NCBI GenBank assembly: GCA_029379385.1
Contig: CM055613.1
Span: 11,240,001-11,304,000, forward strand
Length of the DNA: 64,000 nucleotides
Direction of reading: 5' to 3'
Origin: Quillaja saponaria
Lineage: Eukaryota; Streptophyta; Magnoliopsida; Fabales; Quillajaceae
The notes beneath the pieces were generated by a model, which had not been told where the DNA came from, made no database searches, and was given only the letters and a program-made list of their open reading frames with translations. How positions within the stretch are numbered: the stretch's first letter is position 1; each line of letters begins with the position of its first letter. Positions 35,101-46,689 of the stretch are shown here, one piece after another. The position numbers were made by a program, and so were the translations under genes.

Positions 35101-38100
35101 TACTGGTAAAGGGAATTAGAGAATAGGGAAACATGAATTTATTGGAAGCACTGGTAGGTAGCTTCATATATGATCTCTCTCTCTCTCTCTCAGAGCTTAG
35201 CTAGTTGTGATGATTTAGATTCTTATGCTTTAGGCACTTTTCTATCCATATAACTTTGAAAACTCAAGAGCAGGCCATTGTCCTCATTTAGAATAGATGG
35301 GCTGGCTTTCCTTTAGTTTTTTTTTTTTTTTTTGGTTGTTGTTTTGGTAAGCTTTTCTTAGTTTGTTGATATACTTAGACAAAGTTTTATGACTTTATCC
35401 ATTTCAAGCCGAGACTTTTATCTTTCCTAGGAGAGGTGCCATTAATGATGTAGTTAAAATTTTCAAAAGGACCCATTTTAGTTAATATCAAATGAAACCC
35501 TTTAGTGAGGAAGTATATGGAGGATACTAGCTAATAAATTTGAGGAGTTTATTGACTGTGATTATTCAGGGTTAGTTAGCTCTCATAACAACATTCTAGG
35601 CTAGCTAGCTTGCTTTAGTTAATTTCTTACTCTGACACGTATGTATCTTTTGGACATAGTTTTCTTTTTTTGGTATATTTGAAAGAAAAAGAGAGGAATT
35701 AGGTTTTCCTTCTCCTCTTGGATATATTTAATATATTAAATATGATTTATGTCATATTTAATATGACTTTCAAAGTTTGCTCCAAGAGAAGACTCAAATT
35801 ATGACTTCATTCAACCTGCTTTGAGTTTTGGTTAGTTCAATTTTGGGTAGAAGTTCTACCCTTTTAAATTACACATGACAATAAATTAGATTATGACCCG
35901 ATTTCAAAATAATCTGATCTGGTTTGAAAATAATTTGATCCTTAATATATAAAATTCAATTTGTTTGATTTTTTATTTTTAGAATAAAGGAGATATAATC
36001 ATTGATGTAGCAGTCTAACAGCACTTACATAAGCAACAAAAGATCGATAAATCCTAATAAGATTAATTGTTACAATATGATCTTAACTTCTTTCTTTCTA
36101 ACTAAAAATCATCATTGCCTTCTATACACAGCATGAAAATTGTCATACATCGATGACCAAGCATCTTTATTGATAGATATCTCCACCACAGATATTGTAA
36201 CAATGCGAAAGTTGCTACACATATAATACTTCTGATCAAGATAAAAAAGGCGAAACAATAAATTTAATTTCAAAAAAAGTTCTAAGATCTGTCATAAAAA
36301 TAATCAAATTTGATATTAATAGCATTATAATCTCTAGATCTGTTTAAATCTGTTTGATCTCAACTAAACTTGTCTTGAATTTCTTTGATTAACTTTCTAT
36401 ATAGTCTATGTTTATATACTGAACAATTTGAGCCTCACATATTATAAATTTGAATTGAATTAAATATTCAATGATAGTTTAGACACAAAACTATAATAGG
36501 ATTATATCTAATATATGACATGACTCCATAGATCAATTTGTCAACCATGCTCCGAATTCTCTCATGCCTTTATGAATTGCGCCAGAAAAGCAAAAGAAAA
36601 TATCACGTGCATCCATTTTGAGAGACACAATGCTTTCAATATAAAAAGTAAATCATAAATATTATAAGCAAGTGAAACTATAGAAGAATGTCATGTACTA
36701 GAATTAAATTCTATTCAATATATATATATATATATATATATGCTTATTATAAGCATTACTTTCAAAAGAACAAGAATTTGTGAAGGGGTAAATGAAATAA
36801 ATTAAGAAGAAAAACTTTCATTGAAAGTACAACTTGATTAAGAAGACATGGCCCTTGGAAAGAGACATAGTTAGACAAGGGAGGTTTTAAAGAGACAAAA
36901 CATAAAGCATGAAATGTAGTACTTTGTCTTTACCTTACTTTGGAGAGTATTTAACCAGACAAACCAAAAACAATGGACTCATAATCCTAATTATTTAATA
37001 AAGGACTGTAAATTTTTCAAGAGAAATTCTTGGGAAAAAGTACAAGAAAAATATTTTAAAAAAAAACTACTTGTAATTTATGACTTTTCCTGTGTTAACT
37101 GAAAAGGTGAAAACACAGCCCCTCGATTCACGAGGGTTATTGTTGTAAAAATAAAAAACAATTTTTTTTACCTATTTCATATTGTAATTACTGATTTGCC
37201 ATTGTCTGTGATTCTTATGTATTACTGCTACTACAGCCAGAGGCTGTTATCCTTGTGTACTCAAAAAACAACCTGATGCTTCTCTTTTTTCTTTTTCTTT
37301 TTCTCTGAATGAAATAACATTTTGGAAGCACGTGATATATTTTTTTTTAATTTTCTTATTTCCAAATTTACCCTTGTCAGCTTTATGTTTTGTAACAAGA
37401 TTAGGATGACGCAGCTTTGGCTTTGTCTTAATTCAATGAATCCATGATTGATTCAATGGGGAATGTTTTCCTGAAATGGGCAGAATTAAGGCCCTTAACA
37501 TTTTAGATTAGAAAAGGTCTTTAACATTTTATGTGGAGATATTTGATTTGATGTTTGTGATGTGTTATTTAGAGTGTGAAAAAAGTTTAAATTATAGGAT
37601 CAAATTCCATATAATGACTTGGATTATCTAATAATATGACTAGCCTACTTTTGTGATTACCAAAATTATATTTTTTAAAAATTCAATGTGTTTAAATCTT
37701 AATTAATCATATTTTTTCTCTCAAATTTGAATATATATATATATATATATATAAATATATTTATAAATAATGATTTATTGTATATTATGAGATATATGTG
37801 TACATATATATATAATTAATATGTTGTGTCTTATATGCAATTTTCAAATATTGCAATTATCAAACGAAGATTAGGGTGTATATTGTATATATTGTCCACA
37901 TACATCCATAAAAATCAGCTTAAGTCTTTAAACATGTTTTGGGTAGATTAACATAATATGAGTCCCTTGTAATAAAGAACAAAAACAACAATGAAATGGA
38001 AAATATTGGTTTTTTTTTATTATATATAAAAACACAACCATTATTCCATTTACAAGGCAAAGATGATATTGACATGCAAGGAAAGGTTAATCTGGTAATT

Positions 38101-38708
38101 AGACAAGACAAGAAAACAAACAAGTTGTGCAGCTGGTTATCACTGATGAGTTTTTTTTTTTTGGGTACAGATTATCACTGGCAAAGACGAAGGTGTTTTT
38201 GTAAATATAGACAAACTGTGCAGAACACCAAATGATTGGATAACACGTGGCATCTCTTGATTTGACATAGCTATGTATAAATCTAAAACGACATTGCAGC
38301 TCAGGACTGCAAAGAGGACCCGTCACACCTATCATTGCGTGGACGAAAACTCGTTATATTTGTTAATGATGATTATAGATATATTTCTTATTTTTTCAAC
38401 AAAAAAGTTATAAAAGTTTTGTATCTTTTTTATTCCGTAAATATTACTGTCAGATTAATCCACCAAGATTCTATCAAATTTTGTTTTTAAAAGAAACCCT
38501 TCCCAAAGTGCTATCCCCCATTTTAAACTTGGATTATCTGCTGGGAGTCAACCAGCCCATTCCGCTAGGCTCAATCACTATTGGTAAAGTTTTGTATCTC
38601 TAGCATTACTCATTTTCTGTATGATTGTATAAATATTTAAGGATTCAAAGCCTTTTACTTTTTAAAACTTAGCCGCATCAAATATTTAGTATACTAAAAT
38701 ATTATTAA
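32171..38708. other. Spacer downstream of Ran
   Basis: About 6.5 kb without a supported gene. The stretch 32840-33040 and the stretch 33730-34560 are less AT-rich than the surroundings and contain moderate open frames on the minus strand (32845-33036, 33733-33945, 34059-34337). None is recognisable; they could be decayed exons or non-coding transcript. Microsatellites: a CT run at about 35176-35190, TA at 36719-36741 and AT at 37731-37752. A segment at about 35885-36000 resembles one at 63010-63080 (ATTATGACCCGATTTCAAAATAATCTGA-type), suggesting a dispersed repeat. Confidence 0.4.
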
Positions 38709-38926
38709 GGTTTGTTTGGTGCATTATATAAAATTATACAATATATTAGACTATATAATTATTATTCTGTTTTTATCATATAGTGTGATACTATCACGCA
38801 TAGTATAATTAAAAGGAGATCAACAGTATCAATATATACTATCATTTTACAGCTTAATTTTATATAAAAACTAATTGAATAATCTTATGCTATCTTGTTC
38901 TCTTTATATAATGCTCCAAAGAGTAC
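38709..38926. mobile_element. 218-bp MITE with TTAA flanks
   Basis: The left end reads GGTTTGTTTGGTGCATTATATAAA. The right end, reverse-complemented, reads GTACTCTTTGGAGCATTATATAAA, giving a 24-base terminal inverted repeat with 7 mismatches. TTAA lies on both sides (38705-38708 and 38927-38930). The interior is non-coding and AT-rich. The TTTGG terminus and the TAA/TTAA flank suit a Tourist-like (PIF/Harbinger) MITE, but the exact duplication length is ambiguous. Confidence 0.7.
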
Positions 38927-38930
38927 TTAA

Positions 38931-41555
38931 AGTTTCTATACACATTGATCGTGCATGAATACTGATATGATCTACACATGTCTTGATGCCTTTCAATCCT
39001 ATCACGGCTAGGTATTGAGAATGAGATTGGATGTCTTCATATACATTACAATTAAAATCTTATGAGGATCTCTCCACCAAATTGAAGAAGATAGAAAAAG
39101 ATTAAATTTGATTCTGGGTTGATATATATGAGTTTAATTTCTGTACATTTGACCAAGGCATTATTCAAAATATATAGATCTCATTCTTTTGCTAATGCAT
39201 GCGCAACCGCATGCTCCTTGTTAGTGAGATTGAGCTTTTTACTTTTATTGATCAATAATAATCACCTTCTAACTATAATGCATAAGCAAATGATATGCAA
39301 AAATGCGCAATTAATTATGATTTACATTATTACATGAATGAAAATTCTAAGTCCAACCCTTTTTCAATATAATTAAGGATTTGGCATTGAGTAGTAGTGT
39401 GATCCTTCAATCTTGAAAAGTTACATTTGCGTAAAACACGAAGAATCAATATGCAATTTATAGAAAGACAAGTGGAAGCATATCTTAAGCATGCCTATAT
39501 TAAAGAATCAAAAATTGATATTGGGTTTCTACAAAGTAATTTTTTATTTATTTATAGGTTGGACTAATCACAAAGTTGAAGATATGAGATATGGTGGGGA
39601 GAGATTTGCTAGCAAATCATATGTGCATATCCCCTTTTTTGCTCTTATAGTTTTGTGATCTCTACCCACTTAATGAATTTTTTTTTAAGTTTCTTCCTCT
39701 CTTTTTTAAATTTGCCAATTATTTTGATGGAATGGATTTTGGGTCCAAGTCTATCATTTTATTAAATTATTTCTTTTCATTAAATTCTGAAACTAGCTTT
39801 GGACATATGTACAATTGTTTTATAATTGGTGATATGAAAGATTAGTTCATAGCTTCATATATATAGTGATTTTTTTTAGATTGAAAAATTCAGTGTTTGA
39901 AATTGTAGTTTGCTTTCAAACTGCGGTTTATTGCCTTATTGGTCACTTGAGCTGAGTTATCACATCATCCATATATAGTTTTTAATTATAATATTCCCTT
40001 TGCATGAAAACAGATATTCCATAGGATGATGGAGATTTTTGATGTTACAAGTAATTGATTTTTCTCCCATAAAAGAAAAAAAATAGTCAATCTTTGTGAT
40101 CAACTTAATGATATTTGTTGAATGTTAAGTTGGTGGCATATGCATGTGGATGTGTTGTCATTCAGTTGTAATAAAAAAGAAAAACTATTTAATACATAAT
40201 ATTTTATTATTATTTAATAAATATAATTTTTAATAAAAATATTTGTGAGTTCAAATCAAGCATTTCTAAAGCTCTTGAAATCGAATCTAGTATTTATTAA
40301 GTAATTTATAGAAATTATGAAGAAAAATATTTTCCGTTATGCAGGTGATAAGGCCACCACCCTTTTTACAAATAAAAAAAAAATTTATCTACCATTATTT
40401 TAATATAAATTAGGAAATATTTTGTTAGATATTTTATATACAGTATTCTGATTAATTTAAAATTTATGTTAATAAAAAAATTTCTTAGATTCAATGGTTA
40501 TATATCATCAATATAGTAAATATTATTTTTTTTTTCAAATATATATATATATATTTAAGATTTTAGCAAATTAGCACCCCAAGCAAGAATAGAATGTTTA
40601 ATTCATTTGGATGCAAAGAACTGTAGTTGAGAATTGAATTACCCAATACTATAATGTTTAGTTTAGTATACATTTTTAAATTAAAATTTTGATTTTTAAC
40701 TTGAATTTCAAGAAATCAACAAACAACTATAAATTTACCAACCCAAGTCTTATGAATAACCTTGAAAGTTAAGATTATATGCCATCCGATGGTAGCGTCA
40801 CAATGTGCTAGACCACCTTCTCCACCCGCCGCCGGTTAGCAACTATGTTGCCTCAAGTAATGGTACCGACCACCATGACGTGAAAAACACTTGAGATGAA
40901 CACTAACAATCGGAAACAAAGATCACAATCGTTGAAATCTATCATTGCTAGCATGTTGATTTCCACTAATAGAAATCGCTACCATCAACAATAGAAAAAT
41001 GACTACCATAATCATAAACTTGTAAATATCACTAAAATAATCAAAGTTTTTGAACAATTTTAATTTTGATATTTATACATGAAATGGTTGATAGTTTCTC
41101 AAACTATTATATTTTTCTAATTTTTTTTGGGTGTGAGTTCTGTTTTTATATAGAAAATTCACTTTATTATTATTTATATAGAATTTAGTAGATTGTATCA
41201 TAAACCCTTTCTTTATCAGAAGTGCAATTGGCAGCTTTAAAGATTAAAAGAAAAATGTAGAAATTGGAAGCAAAGGTACGTATATATAGCTGAACAGCTG
41301 CAGGCTTTATTGGTTGTATTATTTTGGTCATTTTCGAAAACTCCACACCTTGTTATGTGGTTGCATATTCTTGTCCTTTTGTCTTTTTGATTTTGTACAA
41401 AAAATAAAATAAAAAAGTATGCAATTTTAAGTGCAAGGCCAGACTTATGATGATGCATGATTCTCTCTATTTTTTCTTTGTAAATTTTAATTTACACCAG
41501 CCTTTCTATCTTAACTAAAGTTGGACAGAAAACCGAAGATTAAAGGACTATTGAT
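38931..41555. other. AT-rich spacer between two MITEs
   Basis: No supported gene. A richer patch lies at 40790-40930. A TA microsatellite is at about 40540-40555. The segment around 40240-40360 has a GAGTTCAAATCAAGC motif and might be a decayed short interspersed element, but this is weak. Confidence 0.4.
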
Positions 41556-41563
41556 CATATCCT

Positions 41564-42130
41564 TAAGGGTATGCACAAGTCGATTGGGTTCAGGTAGTGA
41601 AATATTTTTGAACCGAACCGAATTTTTTGGATAAGAAAATTTATGAACCAAACCGAACCGAAAATAGGTACTACCCAAAATTACTTGAACCGAAAAAATA
41701 TGACTAGTTCGGTTCAGGTATTCGGTTACCTGAAATTTATCAATATTTCACTCAAATTAATTTAAAATTATATTTTTTTGTTTTTGAACCTCATAATTTT
41801 TTTAATTCATTACTTATTATAAAAAAAAAATACAAAAAACATAACATATTAACATATTCAACACAAATAAAAATATAAAATTATAAATTAATATAACAAT
41901 ACATTAAAAATAATAATTTTTTTAAAAAAAGAATTATATATTTTGATTTTCGGGTAACTACGGGTACCCATGTACACTCTACCTTACTACCCGTAACCGA
42001 ACCAAAAATAACGGGTATTAAATTTAACTACCCGAACCGAACCGAATAAGAAAAATACTCGAATTTAACCTAACCGAAATACCAGTTCGGTTCAGATATT
42101 CGGTTATCCCGGGTTCCTTGCACAGCCTTA
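41564..42130. mobile_element. Non-autonomous hAT-type element with perfect 8-bp target duplication
   Basis: A 567-bp element starts TAAGGGTATGCACAAG. Its right end, reverse-complemented, reads TAAGGCTGTGCAAGGAAC. It is flanked on both sides by CATATCCT (41556-41563 and 42131-42138), a perfect 8-bp duplication as hAT transposases make. The interior carries many AACCGAACCGAA / TTCGGTTCGG subterminal motifs facing inward from both ends, plus an ACGGGTA motif. There is no open frame for a transposase. The family is common in plants as a MITE; the intact duplication suggests modest age. Confidence 0.85.
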
Positions 42131-42171
42131 CATATCCTCCTTCAATTCTTTTATTTATTTATTTAAAAAAA

Positions 42172-42252
42172 AGTTAGGGATTGAATCCACCACATGAGAG
42201 TGGGGAGAGAATCTGAGTCTGATATTTATACCACTTGAGCTACACTCGAATT
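42172..42252 (-). repeat. Possible tRNA-derived SINE head
   Basis: On the minus strand the segment has an A-box-like TAGCTCAAGTGG (around 42246-42235) and about 43 bases later a B-box-like GGATTCAATCC, followed by an A-rich/T-rich stretch. The spacing and order resemble the RNA polymerase III promoter of tRNA-derived plant SINEs. Both boxes are degenerate, and it does not form a tRNA. Confidence 0.35.
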
Positions 42253-44150
42253 GGTTACCCTCTTGAATTCTTCAACTGAATGATTTTTTATATTTATATC
42301 ACATACCTACAATTAAAGGCTAACCCTCCAATTTCTTGGATTCATGATTGTGTGTTGGAGTAATTGATTCCAAGAAAATGATACTACACAATTAAACCCA
42401 CTCAATTTGGACTTTCTAACAGATCCGTTCTGAAAAGTTGTATCATCATGACAACCAAACCATGTTTTGCCAATATATATATAGAGAGAGAGAGAGACAT
42501 ATTAAACAATAGTATAACTTAAATTGTACCAACCATATATATGTACACATTGCTATAGTGGATTAGCACATTTATATTAATATGCTTTTTAGTATTTGAC
42601 ATTTGATTGTTTACATTTGTTCAATTAGCCCTTTAACTCTCACAATCCAATCATACCCTAAATTTGCAGGACAATTTATTCATTCCAACACTCTTTTTAA
42701 AGGAAAAACACTCCACTAAGATACGATCTTAGATAGATAGTTACTTTAATTTTGGTAATTAATTACTGCTCTAAACAAGTGTGAATTATAAAGAGAGGAA
42801 CCCTAATTTTGCACATAAAATAAGATGACCTAGTATTAGATGCTTTAGTCTAGAAGGAAGGGTATAACCAATTAAGAGATCATCTTCGCTAACCAGCTCA
42901 TGGTTTACAAGCCAATCTACCCAAGTGTTGTTTTTCCGAAGAGAACATGCATTCCACCCTAATGATACATGTGTCTAGAAAGTGAATCTCATAAATTCTT
43001 TGAATTGAAGCAAATCTCTATTGCTACCAGTGTTTAATGTTTTAGAGAGGAATCTTAAGACTAAGGCCAAAGAATCAACCTTCAAAACAATATTGTCTTA
43101 ACCTAGCTTTAAAAGATAATTCTAAACAAAGGATCATTTGCATCTTAAATCTCAATTTCACTAAAGATTTGTTTGGATACAGTGAAGTGAAATTGGAATT
43201 GGAATTGGAATTGAGAATTAGACTGTTTAATTTCAATTTTTCTGTTTATCATACATTTTAAAAGTGGAATTGAAATTTTCAACAATTACAAAACTTCATC
43301 CTAAATTCTTTTGGATAAACTAAGTTTACAATTTTTGTGCACGTGTTATTCTTGACAGCCATTTACTTTTGACTGGACATCATGTTATAACATCGGCTAT
43401 CACCCTTGACAACCTCTGCTACCACATCAGAATTTACCCGTAGGCAACTCCGTCCACATGCTGGCAGTCGCCACCATTGACCACCATTGTCATCGACCCA
43501 TCAAACATGATACCAACCACTGTCGGAACCCACTGAAATGACGATGACCATCATCAATAGAAGACGATGACAATTACCGTTAGGATCCTTCAAAACAAAG
43601 ACAATCATCATTAGAACTAGCCGAAAACGACTACAACCATGGTCAGACCCTTTTGGAGATGATGACAACTATTGCTGAAAGCAATTGGAGATGCCAACAA
43701 GCACAGTTGGAAGCTAGCAGAGACACCTACAACCATTACCATTACCAAATACTTAATGCACAATTCTTATTGTAATTTTTTATTTGATTCAAACTCGTAT
43801 ATTATAATTAAAATTAATTTTACAACTTTAATTTCAGTTCAACAAACATATATATTTCATTATACATAAAGCATATATGAATTTTCCGACAAAAACCATA
43901 GCATCAAAATCAGAGATTACTAAGTGTGATCGGTTAGTTGTACATAAGAATTTAGTCTAATCCAAGATTTGAAATTGAACTTTATTAGTTGGAGTCAATT
44001 TGCCCATAAAAACTCTTATGCCGTAACCGTTGAGTTTCTGTTATAAATTTGTAGGACCCATGAAGGGACACGGTCCCGAATATGTCTTGGGTCTATTAGG
44101 ACAAGATTAGGGAAGTGTGGGTTTGCGTGGGTACACCACTGTTGGCTCAA
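42253..44150. other. Spacer with a possible diverged MITE
   Basis: No supported gene. A GA/TA microsatellite is at about 42472-42497. From about 43165 (TTTGTTTGGATACAG) to about 43855 (ending TTCAACAAA) the sequence has loosely inverted ends and a richer interior (43380-43740) unlike its flanks, as in a long diverged MITE. A GGAATT hexamer is repeated at about 43193-43216. No target duplication was found. Confidence 0.35.
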
Positions 44151-44158
44151 CCAGAGCA

Positions 44159-44345
44159 TATAAAACACAGAAGGAAACCCCTAAAATAGACAGCCTTGTT
44201 CCCATGTGCTCAAATTTAAGAGCAATATTCCAAAACAACAACCTCCTTTCCTTTCCTTTCCTTTCTGCTCCCTTCCCTCTTTTCTCTTCGCCTCTTGAGA
44301 TCATCTTTTTGGGAACAAGGAACAAGGAACAAGGAACAATATTAA
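44159..44345 (+). promoter_or_regulatory. Orphan promoter and leader-like segment
   Basis: A good TATA box, TATAAAA (44159-44165), is followed by a leader-like stretch with a CCTTT microsatellite (about 44245-44266) and four GGAACAA-type units (about 44312-44338). The only downstream start encodes nine residues (MEPLDLNHV, 44397-44426). No gene follows; a Copia LTR starts about 140 bp further on. It may be a gene cut off by the insertion, or the promoter of a non-coding RNA. Confidence 0.35.
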
Positions 44346-44564
44346 GGTAGGATTCAACAACGACACCCCTCTTTCACATTCCCTCCTACCCTTTTCATGG
44401 AACCTCTCGATCTCAACCATGTTTAATTTATATCTTATGTGTGTATATATAATTACTATTAAAAGGTATGAATTGAAGGCATCATTCATGCTTCAGTGAC
44501 ATACATAGATACTTACGACCTTTCTATAGCACACCTCACTGCAATAATTATTCATTGAAAGGAA

Positions 44565-46683
44565 TGAATTGGAAATGTCTCAATTGACAAAAATCTCTCT
44601 GAGATTATTTATTTAGAATTATCTCTTAGAATTTATCTTGTTATTTGTAAGATTATCGTTAGAATTATGTCAAATTATCATTACAATTATCCCATGTGTT
44701 TTAATTGATATTGCATTGCTGTACGTTTTATCTTTTAGGAGAGTTTAGTTTTATTTCAAATTGTAATTTCGGTCTATAAATAGGAGTACTCAATCTGTTG
44801 TAAAGTGTGCTATTAGAAGATAAAATTCATTTATTCTCAATTGTCCCTTATTCTAAATATTAATATAATTGTGGTGCTCAACTAATAGTGGTATTAAAGT
44901 CAAGCAACGACAACTCATGTGTTAGAAGATAGCAACTGTGATAGATGGGGTACACAAATGAAAATACTCTTTAGCAATCAAATTTTTTTTTACATGGTAG
45001 AGAATGAAATTTTAGATCTTGTTGAGAGCTCAATTGAAGCTCATAGACAAGGCTATTGTGACAACAAGAAGAAAGATCGAAAGGCGTTATTTTTTTTATC
45101 CACTAAAGTGTGGGTAATGTGATTTTTGAGAAGATTGCTAGAGCGGACACAACAAAAGAAGCGTAGGACATCATAGATTGGTCAAACAAAGGAGTTGAGA
45201 AGGTGAAAAGATAAAAATGTAAGATTTTAAACTTTAAGGTGTCATTTTGAAATCTTACAAATGAAAAATAATGAAAATGTTTCTATTTATATTTCACATA
45301 TTCTTGTTTTGATGAATAAATTGAGAACATATTAAATATAGATAAAATTGAAAACCTTACCACCCTTGTTAGACGATCCTGCGAACACTAACAATGAAAT
45401 ATGAACACATTGTCATTACTATTGCAGAGTCCAAAATTCTATAGGAGATGATAGTGGATGAGTTGCAAGGCTCCGTAGAAACCCATGAGCAAAGGTTGAA
45501 TGAAAAGTCCTCAAAAAAAAAATTAATAATTAAGCAAGTTTTTCAAAGCTAAATTCCATCAAAAGTGATAAAGGAGGTGAAGATGCATGCATTGAATGAA
45601 GAAGCAGAAACCGAGGCAAAGGTCGACAAGGTCACTATGGTGGACGAGTAGTAAGCAATTACTATGTTCGTGATAGTAAGAAAGAAAAGAACTCTTCATA
45701 TCACTTTAATATGAATAGTTCGCTGAGAAGACGAGGTCGAGGACAAGGAAGAAGAAGATATGACAAATCAAATATTCAATGAAGATCAAAAAATATAATC
45801 AGAACATAGAAGAAGTTAGTTTTGTTCAAGAAGATGATGCTAAAAGTCAAGTTCTTGTAATGGTTTCTTCAAATATAGAAGTTAATGAGTATCATATGGT
45901 ACATTGATACCAACTGTACTAAACACATGACTAATGTGAGAGACTTATTTGTTGATATTGATGAATCTATAAGAGTTAGTGTCAACTTTGCAGATGATTG
46001 TTTAGTGTCATGATGGAAAAAGGCACAAAATCCTTATTCAATTGAGAAATTGAGATCATGCTTACATCTCAAATGTATTCTATGTTCCTGACATGAAAAG
46101 AAAAGGATATATGATGTGGATGCATAACAAGCAAATAGCAATTTTTTATGACAAATGTATATTCATTATAAAAGCTCATTTATCAAAAAACCGTATGTTT
46201 CCAGTAAAATTACAAGCAATGTATATCAATGCTTTAGTACGATTGTAAAAGATGAAAAAGTAGTTGTGACATCTTAGATTTGGGTCTTTTAAATTTTAAA
46301 AGTTTGAATTTACTTATAAGATGTGAAATGGTGAACGGTTTGCCTATGATATAACATCTTAAAGTTTGTTGTGAAGGTTGTATCTTAGGCAAACAAAAGA
46401 GGAGATCATTTGAGTGAAGTAATACATGGAGTGCTACAAAACCATTAGAGCTTATGCATTCTGACATGTGCAGTTCGATGAATATTCTATCTACCGGCAA
46501 AAATCTTTACTTTGTCACTTTTATTGATAATTTCAGTTGGAAAATATGGGTTTATTTTCTAAATAGAAAATCCGAAATTTTTGATACTTTCATCATGTGG
46601 AAAAGTAAAGTGGTCAGCCCTTGAATGTGTTGAGAACTGATGGTGAATGTAAATCAACTCCAGTAAATTCAGAAAATATTGTG
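44565..46683 (+). mobile_element. Degenerate, 3'-truncated Ty1/Copia LTR retrotransposon
   Basis: A putative 5' LTR ends in CA at 44880, with a TATAAATA box at 44775-44782. A primer-binding-site-like TGGTATTAAAGTC (44889) follows and resembles the initiator-tRNA site. Then come gag-like pieces (LVESSIEAHRQGY near 45030), a basic RRRGRGQGRRR stretch near 45730, and a protease motif, WYIDTNCTKHMT, at about 45898. An integrase core is seen at about 46436-46570 (KPLELMHSDMCSS, then YFVTFIDNFSWKIWVYFL), with LRTDGEC beyond it near 46630. Stops and frameshifts interrupt every part. No reverse transcriptase, RNase H or 3' LTR is seen. The element is dead; its left border is approximate. Confidence 0.85.
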
Positions 46684-46689
46684 CATATA

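Noticed and set aside
42172..42252. A true tRNA gene
   Set aside because: The A and B boxes are degenerate and the arms do not form a cloverleaf; listed instead as a possible SINE head.
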